A stretch of DNA of 64,000 bases from Cystobasidiopsis lactophilus (GCA_001599975.1 BCIO01000001.1:2170001-2234000); one strand, 5' to 3'. Shown: positions 1-11,726, numbered from the stretch's first letter. A program made the numbers and translations. The notes: generated from the sequence alone by a model not told the origin.

Positions 1-1661
1 AATGGGTCCGGATGAGCTAGCAAAGGCCGACCAATGGGTAAGAAGACTCACGCCGCAGGCGTTGCAGAGGAGATTTTCGTTGGCATCTAGGACGCAACGG
101 CATCCGTTAGAAAGGCTGATCGAGCGTTGTGCATAATGTCGAACCCACCTCGCCTCCAGAGTGGAGTGTGCCTTAGGGTCACAGTCAATACCTAACTGAC
201 ACAGCTCGACAAGGTCAGAAGCGGATACTGACTGTGTCGAGCAATTTGTGCATCTCTGAGAAAGACTTTAACGCTCAGCTACATCAAAAGACCGGGCAAG
301 GAGATTCTCGCGCACGGCAGCATCATCGTCGCTCAAAACGGCCGAAGTGACCACCCTCTTGTTGCCAGTGCCAGCGGTGGGCGCTTGGCTGGCCACAGGG
401 TTGCGGCCCTGTCGGAGAAAGCGTTGAGTATTCAGAAGGAAAGCGTGGAGAGCAGGTGTTGGGTATACCTTCTTGACCTTCTTGATGGGCTGCTTGAAGT
501 CATCTGCCGCCGTGGACGGCTCCACTTGCTGCAGAACCTGTTGTGCGCTATCTATCAGTCCTGTTCATGATAAAAAGTAGTGTAGAACGGCTGACCTGCC
601 TCGCGAGCGAAGCCAAGTGCTGCTTGTTTTTGACCTGCAACTGCTCGTCCTCCGGGCCAAAGGTCGCCCTCCACAGCGTCTCCTTGTCCTGTTGCGGCAT
701 GGCCCATCCGGCAAGAAGCTTGTCGAGATCCATCTCGACGATGGGCCTGTCGGCAGTCGGATTGTTGGCATTGTTGGCTGCGCAGAGGACGACTTCAAAG
801 GGGAAGGGCTCGGTGGAGAGCAAGCTGGAGGCAGTGATGCCCGTGCTTGCAGGCGCAGAGGCGGCCCAGAGATGGCTTAGATCAGGGGGGCCGGGTTCGA
901 TGGGTTCGGTCAGCTCGTCGGTGGCGGACGTCGACGCGGCGGCGGTGGCTGCTGCATGGGCGGCCTTGAGGGCGTTGGCTCCAGCTTTGAGGGTGGCCGT
1001 TCTCTGCTGGATCGTCGCTCCGCCTTGGTTGATCGTTGCACGGAAGTCCTGCATGAGGTCCAGCTGCTCGCCCACACCGAGTCGGGTCAGACCCGGGAGC
1101 GCGTAAGAAATGGTGCCGTCGAACGCACCGTCTCTGTGGCCGTCTGGCTCAAGCGCCTTGGCTTGCCAGCTCCTCCTTGACGCTCGTTCAATCGATCCTG
1201 AAAGGCCCACAGCCTCCTTGAGAAGGGGCAGGAGGAGATCTCGTTCAGTCTGCACACCGCCACCGCACGGATCCTCGCTCGAGGCGGGAAGCAGATAAGG
1301 GCGCTCACCAAGACAGGTTCTCCAGGCGTGCACCATGCTCCTGCGTCAGTAGGACAAAGTCAGAGATGGCGTGCATCAACAGCATTGCGACTCGCCAGAT
1401 TTCTCGCCACTTCTGTGGAAGCGACCGCCACCGCTTTCAGACCTTCTCGATGGGGACACGCCGACGAAGAGGGAACTCACTGGAACAGACTCGCCATAGC
1501 TCATGCAGATTATCGTCTTCCTCCAAGGCGCGCGAGAAAAGGCCTGAGTAAGACAAATGATGAGCGCACAAAGCCTCTCAGACCGCCATTTCGAGCATCA
1601 AAACAAAGTTCATACAGGGAGTTTCTCGCTTGAAGACGAGGGACAGAGGAGCGGCAGCCAT
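1..1661 (-). CDS. GATA-type zinc-finger protein, 3' end outside window
   Basis: Partial gene read on the minus strand; its 3' end lies off the left edge. The likely start is the ATG at 1659-1661, opening MAAAPLSLVFKRETP. After short introns come helical segments (KWREIWRVAMLLMHAISDF, then ERDLLLPLLKEA) and an Ala-rich coil. Near the end, splicing of short exons gives a canonical GATA finger: CTNC (bases 241-252), HTPLWRRDANENLL, then CNAC (bases 55-66), with 17 residues between the Cys pairs. The family binds GATA DNA sites as transcription regulators in the nucleus. The finger is convincing once three introns are removed. The exon join between about 1250 and 1340 is unresolved, and I do not recognise the N-terminal half, so the exact regulator is not assigned. 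Confidence 0.6.
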
Positions 1662-1908
1662 CGCGGCAGAAGGACACAAAATGGGTATCAAGGCGGACAA
1701 CAACAGCGACACAGAGGGTATCTTATCGATGCAGACCGCGCTCACTGAAGTAGGGCAGATGGTCGCTCCGGAGAGAGAGAGGTCGGTTTTCAAGTTCGAA
1801 TAATGAGCGGAATTTCGAGGAAGTCTTGCATCAGCACGTCTAGAGGTATTTACGTCTTTGAAAGTTAAAGCTCATGAGACCTGGTTGCGGTTGTGGACAT
1901 CCATTATT

Positions 1909-1940
1909 GCGACAGGCCAGAACCGCGACAGGCCAGAACC
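1909..1940. repeat. 16-bp tandem repeat, two copies
   Basis: The 16-mer gcgacaggccagaacc occurs twice head to tail, at 1909-1924 and 1925-1940. It lies in the 493-bp gap between the GATA gene (start 1661) and the 3' end of PEX19 (2155). Nothing else was seen in this gap. Confidence 0.85.
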
Positions 1941-2154
1941 AGAGCAGCTCGGTGGAAGGCGGCGGTTTCGAAACTCGAGCCCGCTCGAACGAAACGCTTG
2001 CTACCCTTCTTAACGTTTCGCATATCGATCAGCCCACTGGATTGAGTTGAGGTCGATAGGGCGGCCTCCACGGTAAGCATCTGCGGAGGGCGCAATTAGC
2101 TCCCGGCACCGGACAGCCTGAATTCAAAGGGGCGCGCACCCAACCACCCCCGAC

Positions 2155-3437
2155 TCAAGAGGTCGGACAACTCGGCAACGAAGGCAGGCCGTCCGAGTCT
2201 AAGCTCATGCCAGCTGCCAAGAACAATCATGAGGTTGTGGAGAAAGAGCGGGCCGCCAGAGTTTGAGACTCACGAGGTAGCTCGCCCATCATTTCCTGTT
2301 TAGGTTTCGAATCGATCAGAGAGGGCGCTAGATAGGAGCAGAAACGGAGGGCCTGACCTTTGGCGGTGCACCACACCCTTGCATCTGAACGGTTCAAACA
2401 GAGCCTGGTCAGAAGCCGACTGATGGCGAGGGAAGAGAGCGACGAACCTGCTGCATGAGATCGATGATCTCCGCTTTTTGCTCCTCGTCTTCGTCCGAGT
2501 AGGTGGGCGATTCGAACTTGGACGCAATGGTGGCAACCAGGACCTGCTGCTTCTTGTACCGCTTCAAGTCGTCCGGTGCGATCGATGAGCTGTTCTTGGC
2601 CAGGAAGTCCGGATACTACTCTCGAAACTTGAGTTCTGCACGATCGCTGAGGGTGACAGGAACACCCACTTTAGCGTCCAAATCCTTGATGGGTTCGTAT
2701 AACAGCTCTTTGGACATGAGCTGGCCCATCATGGCCTCTAGCGTTTCTTGGATCGACGGGTCGTCGTGACCCATGGACGACTCCAGCTGAGCCAGCATGG
2801 CGGCCAGCGGATCCGAAGACAAGTTTGACTGGGCGTCCATCTCGGCCTGACGTTGCGCTAGGACAGTAAGCACTGGAATGAGCATGCCAGTGAAGGAAGG
2901 CGGCCCACTCGAGCAGACGCGTCGGTCGCCTTGATCTTGTCAAAAGTTTGGCGTACGGAATCTTGAAAGCTGCTGCTCCCAGGTGTACCTGCTGGGTCGG
3001 CGGAAGAAGAGGCAAACTTGGACTCCATCTCCTTCAGGCTCTTCTCGAGCTCGGCGTCGGTGATGTCGCTGCCTTGGGCGGTGGTGCGCATCATGTCTTC
3101 GAAAAAGGCCTTGAAGTCGGCCTCCTCCTCGGCCGTCATGCCAGGTAAGCCAGCCGCGCCGCCGTCGGGGGGCAAACCGGAGGAGGGGAGATTGAAGAGG
3201 CCAGCCATGTTCTTGTTGAGCTCCTGCATGAAAGCGTCGTCCAGATCGTCCTCCTTAGTTGCTGTTGAGGCTGCAGGCGGGAGCTTGGAAGGGCCAGCGA
3301 CCGGCTCTTGCTTGGACGTGAACTCTCTGGCACGCGCGATCTTTTGGGTGGAGACCTGCGGCAAAGTGAGGGAGACCAGCTCACTCGAGCACGTCGTCGA
3401 GATCATCGAGATCTTCTACTTCTTCAGGTTTGGACAT
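2155..3437 (-). CDS. PEX19: Peroxisomal membrane protein import receptor Pex19
   Basis: Cytosolic chaperone and import receptor that binds peroxisomal membrane proteins and docks on Pex3. The start ATG is at 3435-3437 (MSKPEEVEDLDDLDDVLE); a 58-nt intron then joins to EEFTSKQEP, giving the usual acidic N-terminal Pex3-binding region. The middle contains FMQELNKNMAGLF, and the C-terminal helical domain has MMGQLMSKELLYEP and then YPDFLAKN, LKRYKKQ and LMQQ. Small exons add MQGCGAPPKEMMGELPPGM, and the protein ends SLPSCPTS with stop at 2155-2157. It is about 305 residues in six or seven exons, near normal for the family. The Cys four residues from the end sits where Pex19 carries its farnesylated CaaX box, although the tail CPTS is not classic. 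It is divergent from the myosin gene, with start codons 120 bp apart. Confidence 0.93.
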
Positions 3438-3557
3438 TTTGGAATCGGGAAACGACCAAGATTCGCGCGGAGGGACAATCAGTGACGGATGAGCGAGAGC
3501 AAGCTTGGATTCAGCCAACCGAGCCTCGGTCCAGCTTGCCGGCGTACAGACTGACCA
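3438..3557. promoter_or_regulatory. Short divergent promoter PEX19/MYO1
   Basis: Only 120 bp separate the PEX19 start codon (minus) from the myosin start codon (plus). Both promoters and both 5' leaders must therefore overlap here or reach into neighbouring transcribed sequence. No TATA box is obvious. Confidence 0.6.
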
Positions 3558-6500
3558 ATGGTGTGCATGTTGCGTGCTACACAACATACAAGCGACTAAC
3601 GCAACCCGAGCAGGCCATCTCCAAGAAGGCGAAGGCCAAGGGGTCCGCTCCCGCCGCCGTGCAGCAGGCGCCGGCGTCCAACTCGAAGCAGACCTTTGCC
3701 AAGGTTGGCTCTCCCGCTTTGATGCATCTTCTAACAGCCTGCTGATGCGCCTGGTGCAGGCCGACTGGAGGTCAGACTTCAAGAAGAAGTGCGCTCGCCC
3801 TCTCGCTCCTCGGGCTGTGGGTTTCATGCTGATTTGGAGGGCTCCAGGCAAGCGGGCGTGTCGGACATGACCTTGCTGTCCACTATCTCTAACGAATCCA
3901 TCAACGACAACCTCAAGAAGCGGTTCGAGAACGCCGACATTTATGTGCGTTGCCATTCATGCCGCAGCGACAGGAGCAGCGCCTCATCATGATGTTGTTG
4001 CCACGACGACTCAGACCTACATTGGTCATGTCCTCATCTCTGTCAACCCCTTCAGACTACTACGTTGGTCCTGACTGCCTTCAAACCGCTTGTTTGGGTG
4101 CTGAGCATGAAATGGGTCCACAGCTATTTACGACGACAAGACGCTCAAATCCTACCGCAACAAGAACCGGCTGGAGATGCCCCCTCACGTTTATGCTATT
4201 GGTACGTTGTAGAACTGCCTTACTCTTGAAGAGTGAACGTTGACGACGAGTGCACAGCCGAGGCCATGTACTACAACATGCTGGCCTACAAGGAGAACCA
4301 ATGCGTCATCATCTCTGGTGAATCGGGCGCTGGTAAGACGGAGGCGGCCAAGAAGATCATGGAGTACATCGCGGCCGTCGCGGGCGGGGATGGGCCGGGT
4401 GGCATCAACTCAATCAAGGAGATGGTCTTGGCCACCAACCCGCTGCTCGAGTCGTTTGGGTGCGCCAAGACGCTGCGCAACAACAACTCTTCCCGGCACG
4501 GCAAATACCTAGAGATCGAGTTCGACAGCCACGGCATCCCCATCGGCGCGCTCATCACCAACTACCTGTTGGAGAAAGGGCGGGTCGTCGGCCAGATCAG
4601 CCAAGAGCGCAACTTCCACATCTTCTACCAGTTCACCAAAGGCGCCTCGGCCGCTCAAAGAGAGGCTTACGGCATCCAAGAGCCGTCAGCGTACACCTAC
4701 ACCTCCAAGGCCGGCTGCTTAGATGTGGACGGGATCGATGATGTGGCAGATTGGGCGGACACGCTCAAGGCCATGAGCACCATTGGCATCTCAGTGCAAG
4801 AGCAAGACTCCATTCTGCGCACCCTGGCCACCATCCTCTGGCTGGGCAACGTCGCCTTTACCGAAGACCAGGAGGGCAACGCCTACATCGCTGACGAATC
4901 GGTCCCCAACTTTGTCGCCTACCTGATGGAAGCCGATCCTGGGGCCGTCACGAAAGCGTTGACGCAACGGGTGGTGGAGACCAGCCGCGGCGTGGGCAGG
5001 CGAGGGAGCGTCTACGAAGTGCCGATGAACCCGGCCCAGGCGGCTGCCGCGAGGGACGCCCTGGCCAAGTCCATCTACGACCACCTGTTCGACTGGATCG
5101 TCTCCCGCGTCAATGTCGCCTTGAAGTCGAGGACGAAGGCCGAACTCATCATCGGTGTGCTGGACATTTATGGCTTTGAGATCTTCACGGTGCGTCTGTG
5201 TCGTGCCCCAGTCAGTGCGAGCACTTCTTGAAGTTGCGAGATACACTCACAGAACAACTCCTTCGAGCAACTTTGTATCAACTATGTCAACGAGAAACTC
5301 CAGTGCGTTTTCAGTTGCCCCTTTTCTCGTCAGTGGACAGGATCTGACGCTATCAGCACAGACAAATCTTCATCCAACTCACGCTCAAAACGGAACAAGA
5401 AGAATATGTGAAGGAGCAAATCAAGTGGACGCCAATCGATTACTTCAACAACAAGGTGAGAGGAGACTACTATTCTTAGTACAACTTGAAGCTAAGCAAG
5501 GTATCCTCTGATCGCAGGTGGTGTGCGACCTGATCGAAGAGAAGCGGCCGCCCGGCGTGTTTGCCGCCCTTAACGACGCCTGCGCCACCGCTCACGCCGA
5601 CCCTTCCGCTGCCGACAACTCTTTTGTGCAGCGCATGAGCTCCCTCTCATCCAATCAGTACTTCGATGGTCGAGGCGACAAGTTCCTGATCAAGCACTAT
5701 GCCGGCGACGTCATGTACAACGTCTCGGGCATGACCGACAAGAACAAGGACACCCTCTCGAAGGATCTCCTAGACTTGGTCATTTCGAGCCCGAACGCTT
5801 TCTTCTCTCAAACGCTCTTCCCGGAACGACCAGACCCAGATTCCAAGAAGAGGCCGCAGACAGCCGGTGACAGGATCAAAGTCAGTCCCAAGGGTCTCCT
5901 CTAGCAATCTTGTTCAAAGTGCTGATGACATGTTGATGACTGACAGACCTCAGCCAACGCATTGGTCGAGAAGCTGATGCGCTCCCAGCCCAGCTACATC
6001 CGCACCATCAAGCCCAACCAGAACAAGAGCCCTCACGAATACGACATCAAGGCAATCCTCCATCAAATCAAGTATCTTGGCTTGCAAGAGAACATCCGCG
6101 TCCGACGTGCCGGGTTCGCTTACCGCAACACGTTTGAGAAAATGGTCGAGCGCTTTTACTTGCTCTCGCCCGCCACGTCCTATGCAGGCGACTACATCTG
6201 GCAAGGCGACCCGAAGTCCGGCTGCATGCAGATTCTCAAAGACACTGGCATCGCCAGAGAAGAGTGGCAGATGGGTGTCACCAAGGCCTTCATCAAGAAC
6301 CCCGAAACTGTGAGTTTGGTGGCGCTTGCGCTGCGGACTTTGCTGAAGCGAAAGTGTGCACAGCTCTTTGCACTGGAGCACATGCGTGATCGGTACTGGC
6401 ACAACATGGCTGGCCGCATTCAGCGCGCATTCCGGAACTACCTGCGGTACAAGCAGGAGTGCGCCAACCGGATCCAGCGCTTTTGGAAGAACAAGAAGGA

Positions 6501-8193
6501 TGGTTTGGCATATGTGCAAGTGCGAGACTACAGCCACCAAGTGCTTGCGGGCCGCAAAGAGAGGCGGCGCTTCAGTTTGGTCAGCATGCGGCAGTTCCAG
6601 GGCGATTACCTCGGCGTCGGCGGAAAGAGCCCTCAGGGCGAAATGATCCGTCAAGCGTGCGGCGTGGCTTGTGAGTGGCCTTTGCTTCCCGTTCACTCTT
6701 TTATGCTGAAAGTGATGCCCGTAACAGCTAACGAGCAGGTCGTCTTCAGTCTTGGCATTCAGCTTTTGGTGTCGAAGCTGGGCCGGTCAAGTACTCGGAG
6801 TCCACGTTTCCTCGTGATGGTACGCAATGCCAATCGTCATCTGTCTCCGGAGACTCATTTTGCGCATGCAGACGAATCAAGCAGTCTACCTCGCCATCAC
6901 CCAGCTGGTTCAAGGGCGCCCGTCGACAACTTTGGAGCGCAAGATTCCAGTGATGTCAATACGAAGCGTCGGCCTATCAAACCTAAGGGATGACTGGATG
7001 GCCCTCAACGTCTCCGGGCCGGAAGAAGATCCCGTGTTCTCGTGCTTGTTCAAGACCGAATTCGTCACGCACCTGCTGCAACAGACAAACGGCGGCATTT
7101 CGGTCAACATCTCGTCACAGTAAGCTCCTAGTGTTCTTTTTATCTCGAGACGTGTGCTTAATGGAGCCCGCAGAATCGAATACACTAAGAAGAAGGACAA
7201 GAAGGCTGTCATCAAATTCGTCAAGGACGAGCAGGTTCAGCGCGGAGACACTTACAAGAGCCATACCGTCTCAGTCTGCTCAGGCGAATCGCCCTCAAGC
7301 CAGTCAATGCCACCGGCCGCCCGAAAACCTGGCGTCGCGAAACCCATCTCCTCAGGCAAGCTTTTGCGGGCGGGCGGCCCATCATCTGGCCCAGTGCGCA
7401 AGCCCCAAACTCGAGCGCTACCCGCAAACTCTGCGGTTCAGGCGCCTCGAGCGGTCCCTGCCGCAGCAGCAGCGTCGCGACCTGTACCGGCCGCCGTGCC
7501 AAAGGCACCGGGCATGCCGGCAGCGATACCCAAGCCACCTGCCGCGCCCACAGCAAACGGCAGTGCCCGAGCGCCTCCTCCAGCTCCAGTTCGTAAGCCA
7601 GCCCCGCCGCCGCCGCCACCGGCTCAGGCAGAGAAGCCTCTATATAAATGGTGAGCCCGACGTCTGCGAGGCCCTTGACTTTACTCATCTTTCCGCCCAG
7701 TCTCTACGACTTCCAAGGCGAGGCGGGCGAAGTTAATCTCGTTAAGGGAGAGTCTGTGGAGCTCGTAAAGAAAGACGATAACGGCGAGTGGCGGCTATCT
7801 TTGTCCGTGAGGGCACGCTGATACTATTGAGCAGGCTGGTGGCTTGTCAAGAAGAACGGCCAAGAAGGTTGGGCTCCGAGCAACTACTGTGCGTCTAATC
7901 GCTTCTTTTTCATCGAAGCCTTGAATTGAGTCAAGGTTGGCGCAGTGGAGCTCATTGCCACCAAGCCGAGAGGACCACCTCCTGCACCTCCAAAACCGCT
8001 GGCTCCTAAGCCGGGCGCCAAGCCGAACGGCTCTGCTCCTGGCTCTGGCACCGCGACTCCGATGTCAAGACCGGGCTCGAGCATGAACGGCGCGGCCGAT
8101 TTGGCCGCCGCCCTCAGGTGAGTTGCGTTTTCTCAAATCGCCACGCTTTTTTCTGATCGCCACCCTAGAGCGCGAGCCTCACAGCAACACTAG
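3558..8193 (+). CDS. MYO1: Class I myosin heavy chain
   Basis: Actin-based motor of cortical patches and endocytosis. The ATG at 3558-3560 is followed at once by an intron (3561-3613, branch site gcgactaac); exon 2 continues [10 protein letters not shown], giving the family N-terminus MAISK. The motor head has [14 protein letters not shown], the P-loop [20 protein letters not shown], and LDIYGFEIF before a splice. The TEDS-site Ser lies in [10 protein letters not shown] (codon 5007-5009), the residue phosphorylated by PAK/Cla4-type kinases in fungi. One neck IQ-like segment ([14 protein letters not shown]) leads to a TH1 membrane-binding tail, a Pro/Ala-rich TH2 region and an SH3 domain ([24 protein letters not shown]). 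The final spliced codons read [10 protein letters not shown] and stop at 8191-8193, with no acidic Arp2/3-binding end seen. It has well over ten introns, one of them (6310-6363) 54 nt without a stop. Confidence 0.93.
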
Positions 8194-8424
8194 AAATGGC
8201 CTATGTAACCCATCTTAAGCTAGGCAATTGTAGAATGAAATGAAGGAAACGAACGACAATGACGTCGCGCGTTGGAAGCTCGATTTGGTGGCTGAAGCTC
8301 CTCTTGAGGCCACACCGTCGCTCTGGCTCATTATTTTTCTCTGGTGGTCAGAAGACTATTACCTAGAACTACTGTGTCCTATCGCCGTTTGTCACTCTCC
8401 GCTGTTCAGCGCCTGCCCGTCGCC

Positions 8425-10377
8425 ATGCCTCGCAAAGCCAAAGTCGAGGTTGAAAATGCAGCCGTCGCGCTGCCTGGCGACATTGAGCCCGATCTCGTCG
8501 TCGAAATGGCTTCAAAAGATGATCCCATGTCAGACTTGACGCCTGTGCCGTCCGAGGCAGAGCCAGAAGAGGAGATTGTCGAGGAAGAGCCCTCCCTCAA
8601 GAAGGCCAAGAAGCCTCGCAAGCCTCGAGCGCCACCTCCGGACCCGGTCTACAACATCCCAGAGGTTGAAAAGAAGGAAACGACCTTCAAGGGCCGGCTT
8701 GGCTACGCTTGCTTGAACACCGTTTTGCGGAACAGGAAGAATCACAAGGGCGGACCCGTCTTCTGTTCGCGCACTTGCCGCATCGACACCATCAAGAAGA
8801 TGGGCATGGACTACCTGAAGGAGCTTGGTCGCCAAAATGCCAAGGATCTTGCCACGTTGATCGAGTGGAACGAAGCGAACTCGATTCGCTTCATGCGCGT
8901 GTCGAGCGAGATCTTCCCCTTCGCGTCTCATCCAGAATATGGGTACGATCTGGAGTATGCGGAGGAGGAACTCAAAGCGGCTGGCGATCTTGCAAAGAAG
9001 TGAGTGGCGCTCATGTTCGTCACGGCGTCATGGTCTCATGGTAGTTCAAGATACGGTCATCGCCTGACTTCTCACCCTGGCCAGTTTACCCAGCTCGGCT
9101 CGCCTAGAAAGCAAGTGGTGGACAACGCGTTCCGGGACCTCAAATATCACACGGAGGTCTTTGATCGCATGGGCATGAACCAAGATTCGGTGCTGATCAT
9201 CCACGTAAGATTATCTCTTCACTGGATACTGGCACAAATATTGAGTTCAAAATGCAGGGCGGCGGCACTTTTCAAGACAAGCCTGCTACCTTGGCACGCA
9301 TCAAGGAGAACTTTCGAAAGCTCCCGCAGAATGTCCAACACCGCATTGTGCTCGGTCAGTGCTTGTTCAAAGGCTCTGTGTCTACTTGGTGCTCATTCGA
9401 TGTATCAGAAAACGACGAGCTCTGTTACAATGTCGACGATCTGCTGCCGCTCTGTGAAGAGTTGGAGATCCCGATGGTCTTCGATTATCATGTTAGTGCT
9501 TGTGCTCGTTTTAACCGTTGAGTGCTCAATCGGAGTTTGCAGCATGACTGGATCTACCCGTCAAGCCAAACCCCGGCAGAGATGATGCCCCGGATTCTGG
9601 CAACCTGGAAACGCGGCATCAAGCCCAAGCAGCACCTTTCGGAGCCTCGGCCTGGCGCAGAAACCGTCATGGAAAAACGCGCGCATTCTGACCGCTGTCA
9701 AAATTTGCCGGCCGCTCTGCCAGATGACATGGGTGAGCTCGATGCCTTTCAATCGCAGCTTCCGACGACATGTGCTGAGAGTGCATCTGCCAGATCTGAT
9801 GCGTGAGTCATCTTCAGGGCATTCCACAAATTGTTCAGATCTCCTGACCTCCATCATGTTCGCAGTGGAGGCCAAAGACAAGGAGCAGGCTGTTCTCGAG
9901 ATGTACCGCATGTACGGGCTGCACCCGGTCAACCACGAGTCCCTCCGACCGCCTGCGGATGAAGAATCTCTCAGAACCAAGGGTCGCAAGAGTCACTCGC
10001 CTAAGAAGAAGAAGACAGGTGGCGACGAGGACGACGCTACTGTGGACCTCGGCGAGATCGACACACCAGCTTCTGCGCCACCAAAGAAGAAGCGGGCTCG
10101 GAAGGCGAAGGTAGAAGACTCGCCCACACCGGAGCTTTCGCCGGAGCCTCTTCATTCTGAGGACGACGCTACCGTGCATTTGGACGACGAGGTGGTCACT
10201 CCGTCGAAACCGACCACTAAACGCCAGCGGACATTGGCTCAATCAGAGCCCAGTTTGGAAGCACCTGCTGCCAAGAAGAAGCGGGTGGCAAGAAAGCAGA
10301 CGGCCCAGAAAGTGGAGGAAACGGTGGCGGAAGTAGCTGGCGTCGGACCACAAAAGGAGGGCAGCGGCGCTCACTGA
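8425..10377 (+). CDS. UVE1: UV-damage endonuclease UVDE/Uve1
   Basis: ATP-independent repair endonuclease that nicks 5' of UV photoproducts and other lesions; the fold is a metal-binding TIM barrel. An acidic and Lys/Arg-rich N-terminus leads into LGYACLNTVLRNRKN, PVFCSRTCRI and SIRFMRVSSEIFPFASHP. Across an intron come YGHRLTSHPGQFTQLGSPRK, then IIHGGGTFQDKPATLARI and VFDYHHDWIYPS, all family hallmarks. A long C-terminal extension (about 150 residues) is Lys-rich with KKKR clusters, likely nuclear localisation. I use the ATG at 8425 (MPRKAKVEVENA). Upstream in the same frame, open from 8308, lies an Arg/Ser/Leu-rich stretch with no ATG that resembles a mitochondrial presequence. In Cryptococcus, UVE1 is known to act in mitochondria. 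The stop is at 10375-10377. Confidence 0.93.
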
Positions 10378-10566
10378 GGTCTTATCCTTTGTTCATCTGA
10401 CCTTTCACGTTGTTTGCATCACCATATTTATTTGCATAGATTTGCCACCAAACCCACACTAGGTTCGAATCCACGCTCTCTCTTCTGCCATCGGCCGCCG
10501 CTCGATAGCTTGACCCTCCTTTGCCAACAAACTGGCTGTGTTTTTGAGCAGTAGAGGCTTGCCCAA

Positions 10567-11726
10567 ATGCCTGCGTAGGCAGGGTGCCTTGCTATTGGCG
10601 CGCTGTCAATCCAGTGCCAGTGAGGCCAGCAAGATTCAACCCGTCGACCTGGCCTTCGAGCACTTCAAGCCATCTGCCTCCGATGGCTCTTCTCACAAGG
10701 GGCCTCTTGTCATGCTCCATGGCCTGTTCGGGAGTCGTCAGAACTGGCGGTCTTTGGCCAAGGCGCTGCCCAAATCGCTCGGGCGCGACGTTTTCACCTT
10801 GGTGCATCTCGTTGCTGCGGCGGCTGCCTCCTTCTTGGCTCATGTTCCACTCCAGGATCTTCGCAACCATGGCACATCTCCGCATGCCCGACCATGCACC
10901 TACACGGCCTTAGCGGTCGACGTTGCCCACTTCATTAGACAACACGGGCTCAAAGACGTGGCGCTCCTTGGTCACTCAATGTGAGCCTTGTACCCTGACA
11001 ATGGGCTTTGGCCCTTCTCAAGTGTTTTCGGCCACAGGGGCGGCAAGACGGCCATGGCTTTGGCGTTGTCGGACGACAGCGAACTGATCGAGCGCCTGAT
11101 AGTTGTCGACATCGCGCCTGCAAAAGGGCGGATAGGCGACGACTTCTACGCGTACATCAAAGCTATGCGGACGATCCACGATCAACTTGCGAGCGGCGAG
11201 ATCAAGACGAAGAAGGAGGCGGACGGCGTGCTGCAAGGCATCGAGCCCGACCTCTCGATCCGCCAGTTTCTGCTCACCAATCTCGTCTCCTCCTCTCCCT
11301 CCGCACCTTTGGCATGGCGGATCTCACTAGACAACCTAGAGCAAGAGGTGGCCGGACTGGGCGACTTTCCGTACGAGCCGTCGGAGCGCGCGTTCGAGAA
11401 GCCGACTCTGTTCATCAAGGGCGGCAAGTCGAAGTACATCAACCGCAAGACGCAGATCTCCTGCGAGCAGTTCTTCCCCAACATGGACCTCGAGATAGTG
11501 CCCAAGGTCGGCCACTGGGGTGCGTCACTCCCTACTGTTTGACTTTTGAACCCCTCCTGGATTAAAGTCGATCGCTTCAGTTCACGCTGAGAACCCCAAG
11601 ATGTTCCAGCAGCTGGTGACCGACTTCTGTGCCATCTCACCGGAGACCTTTGCGTCTCAAGTCAAGAAGCGGGTTCCTCTAAGCGGCATCGACGTCCAGG
11701 GCTCGGCATCTGGGTTGAAGGGGTGA
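10567..11726 (+). CDS. Alpha/beta hydrolase, ABHD11/Imo32 family
   Basis: Serine hydrolase of the ABHD11/Imo32/Eat1 group, usually mitochondrial. The core shows PLVMLHGLFGSRQNWRSL (oxyanion region), DLRNHGTSPH, and the nucleophile elbow GHSM split by an intron before GGKTAMALA. VVDIAPAKG follows, and the catalytic His is in KVGHW with VHAENP after a last intron. The start is uncertain. The ATG at 10567 works if a 40-nt intron (10575-10614) is removed, giving MPAASEASKIQP. Without that splice the frame is open from 10514 and encodes an Arg/Leu-rich presequence-like stretch (SRGLPKCLRRQGALLLARC) that has no ATG. There are five or six exons; the stop is at 11724-11726. Family assignment is firm; substrate unknown. 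Confidence 0.85.

Noticed and set aside
10462-10472. Sequence ggttcgaatcc resembling a tRNA B box
   Set aside because: No A box at the right distance and the flanking bases do not pair into a T arm or an acceptor stem.
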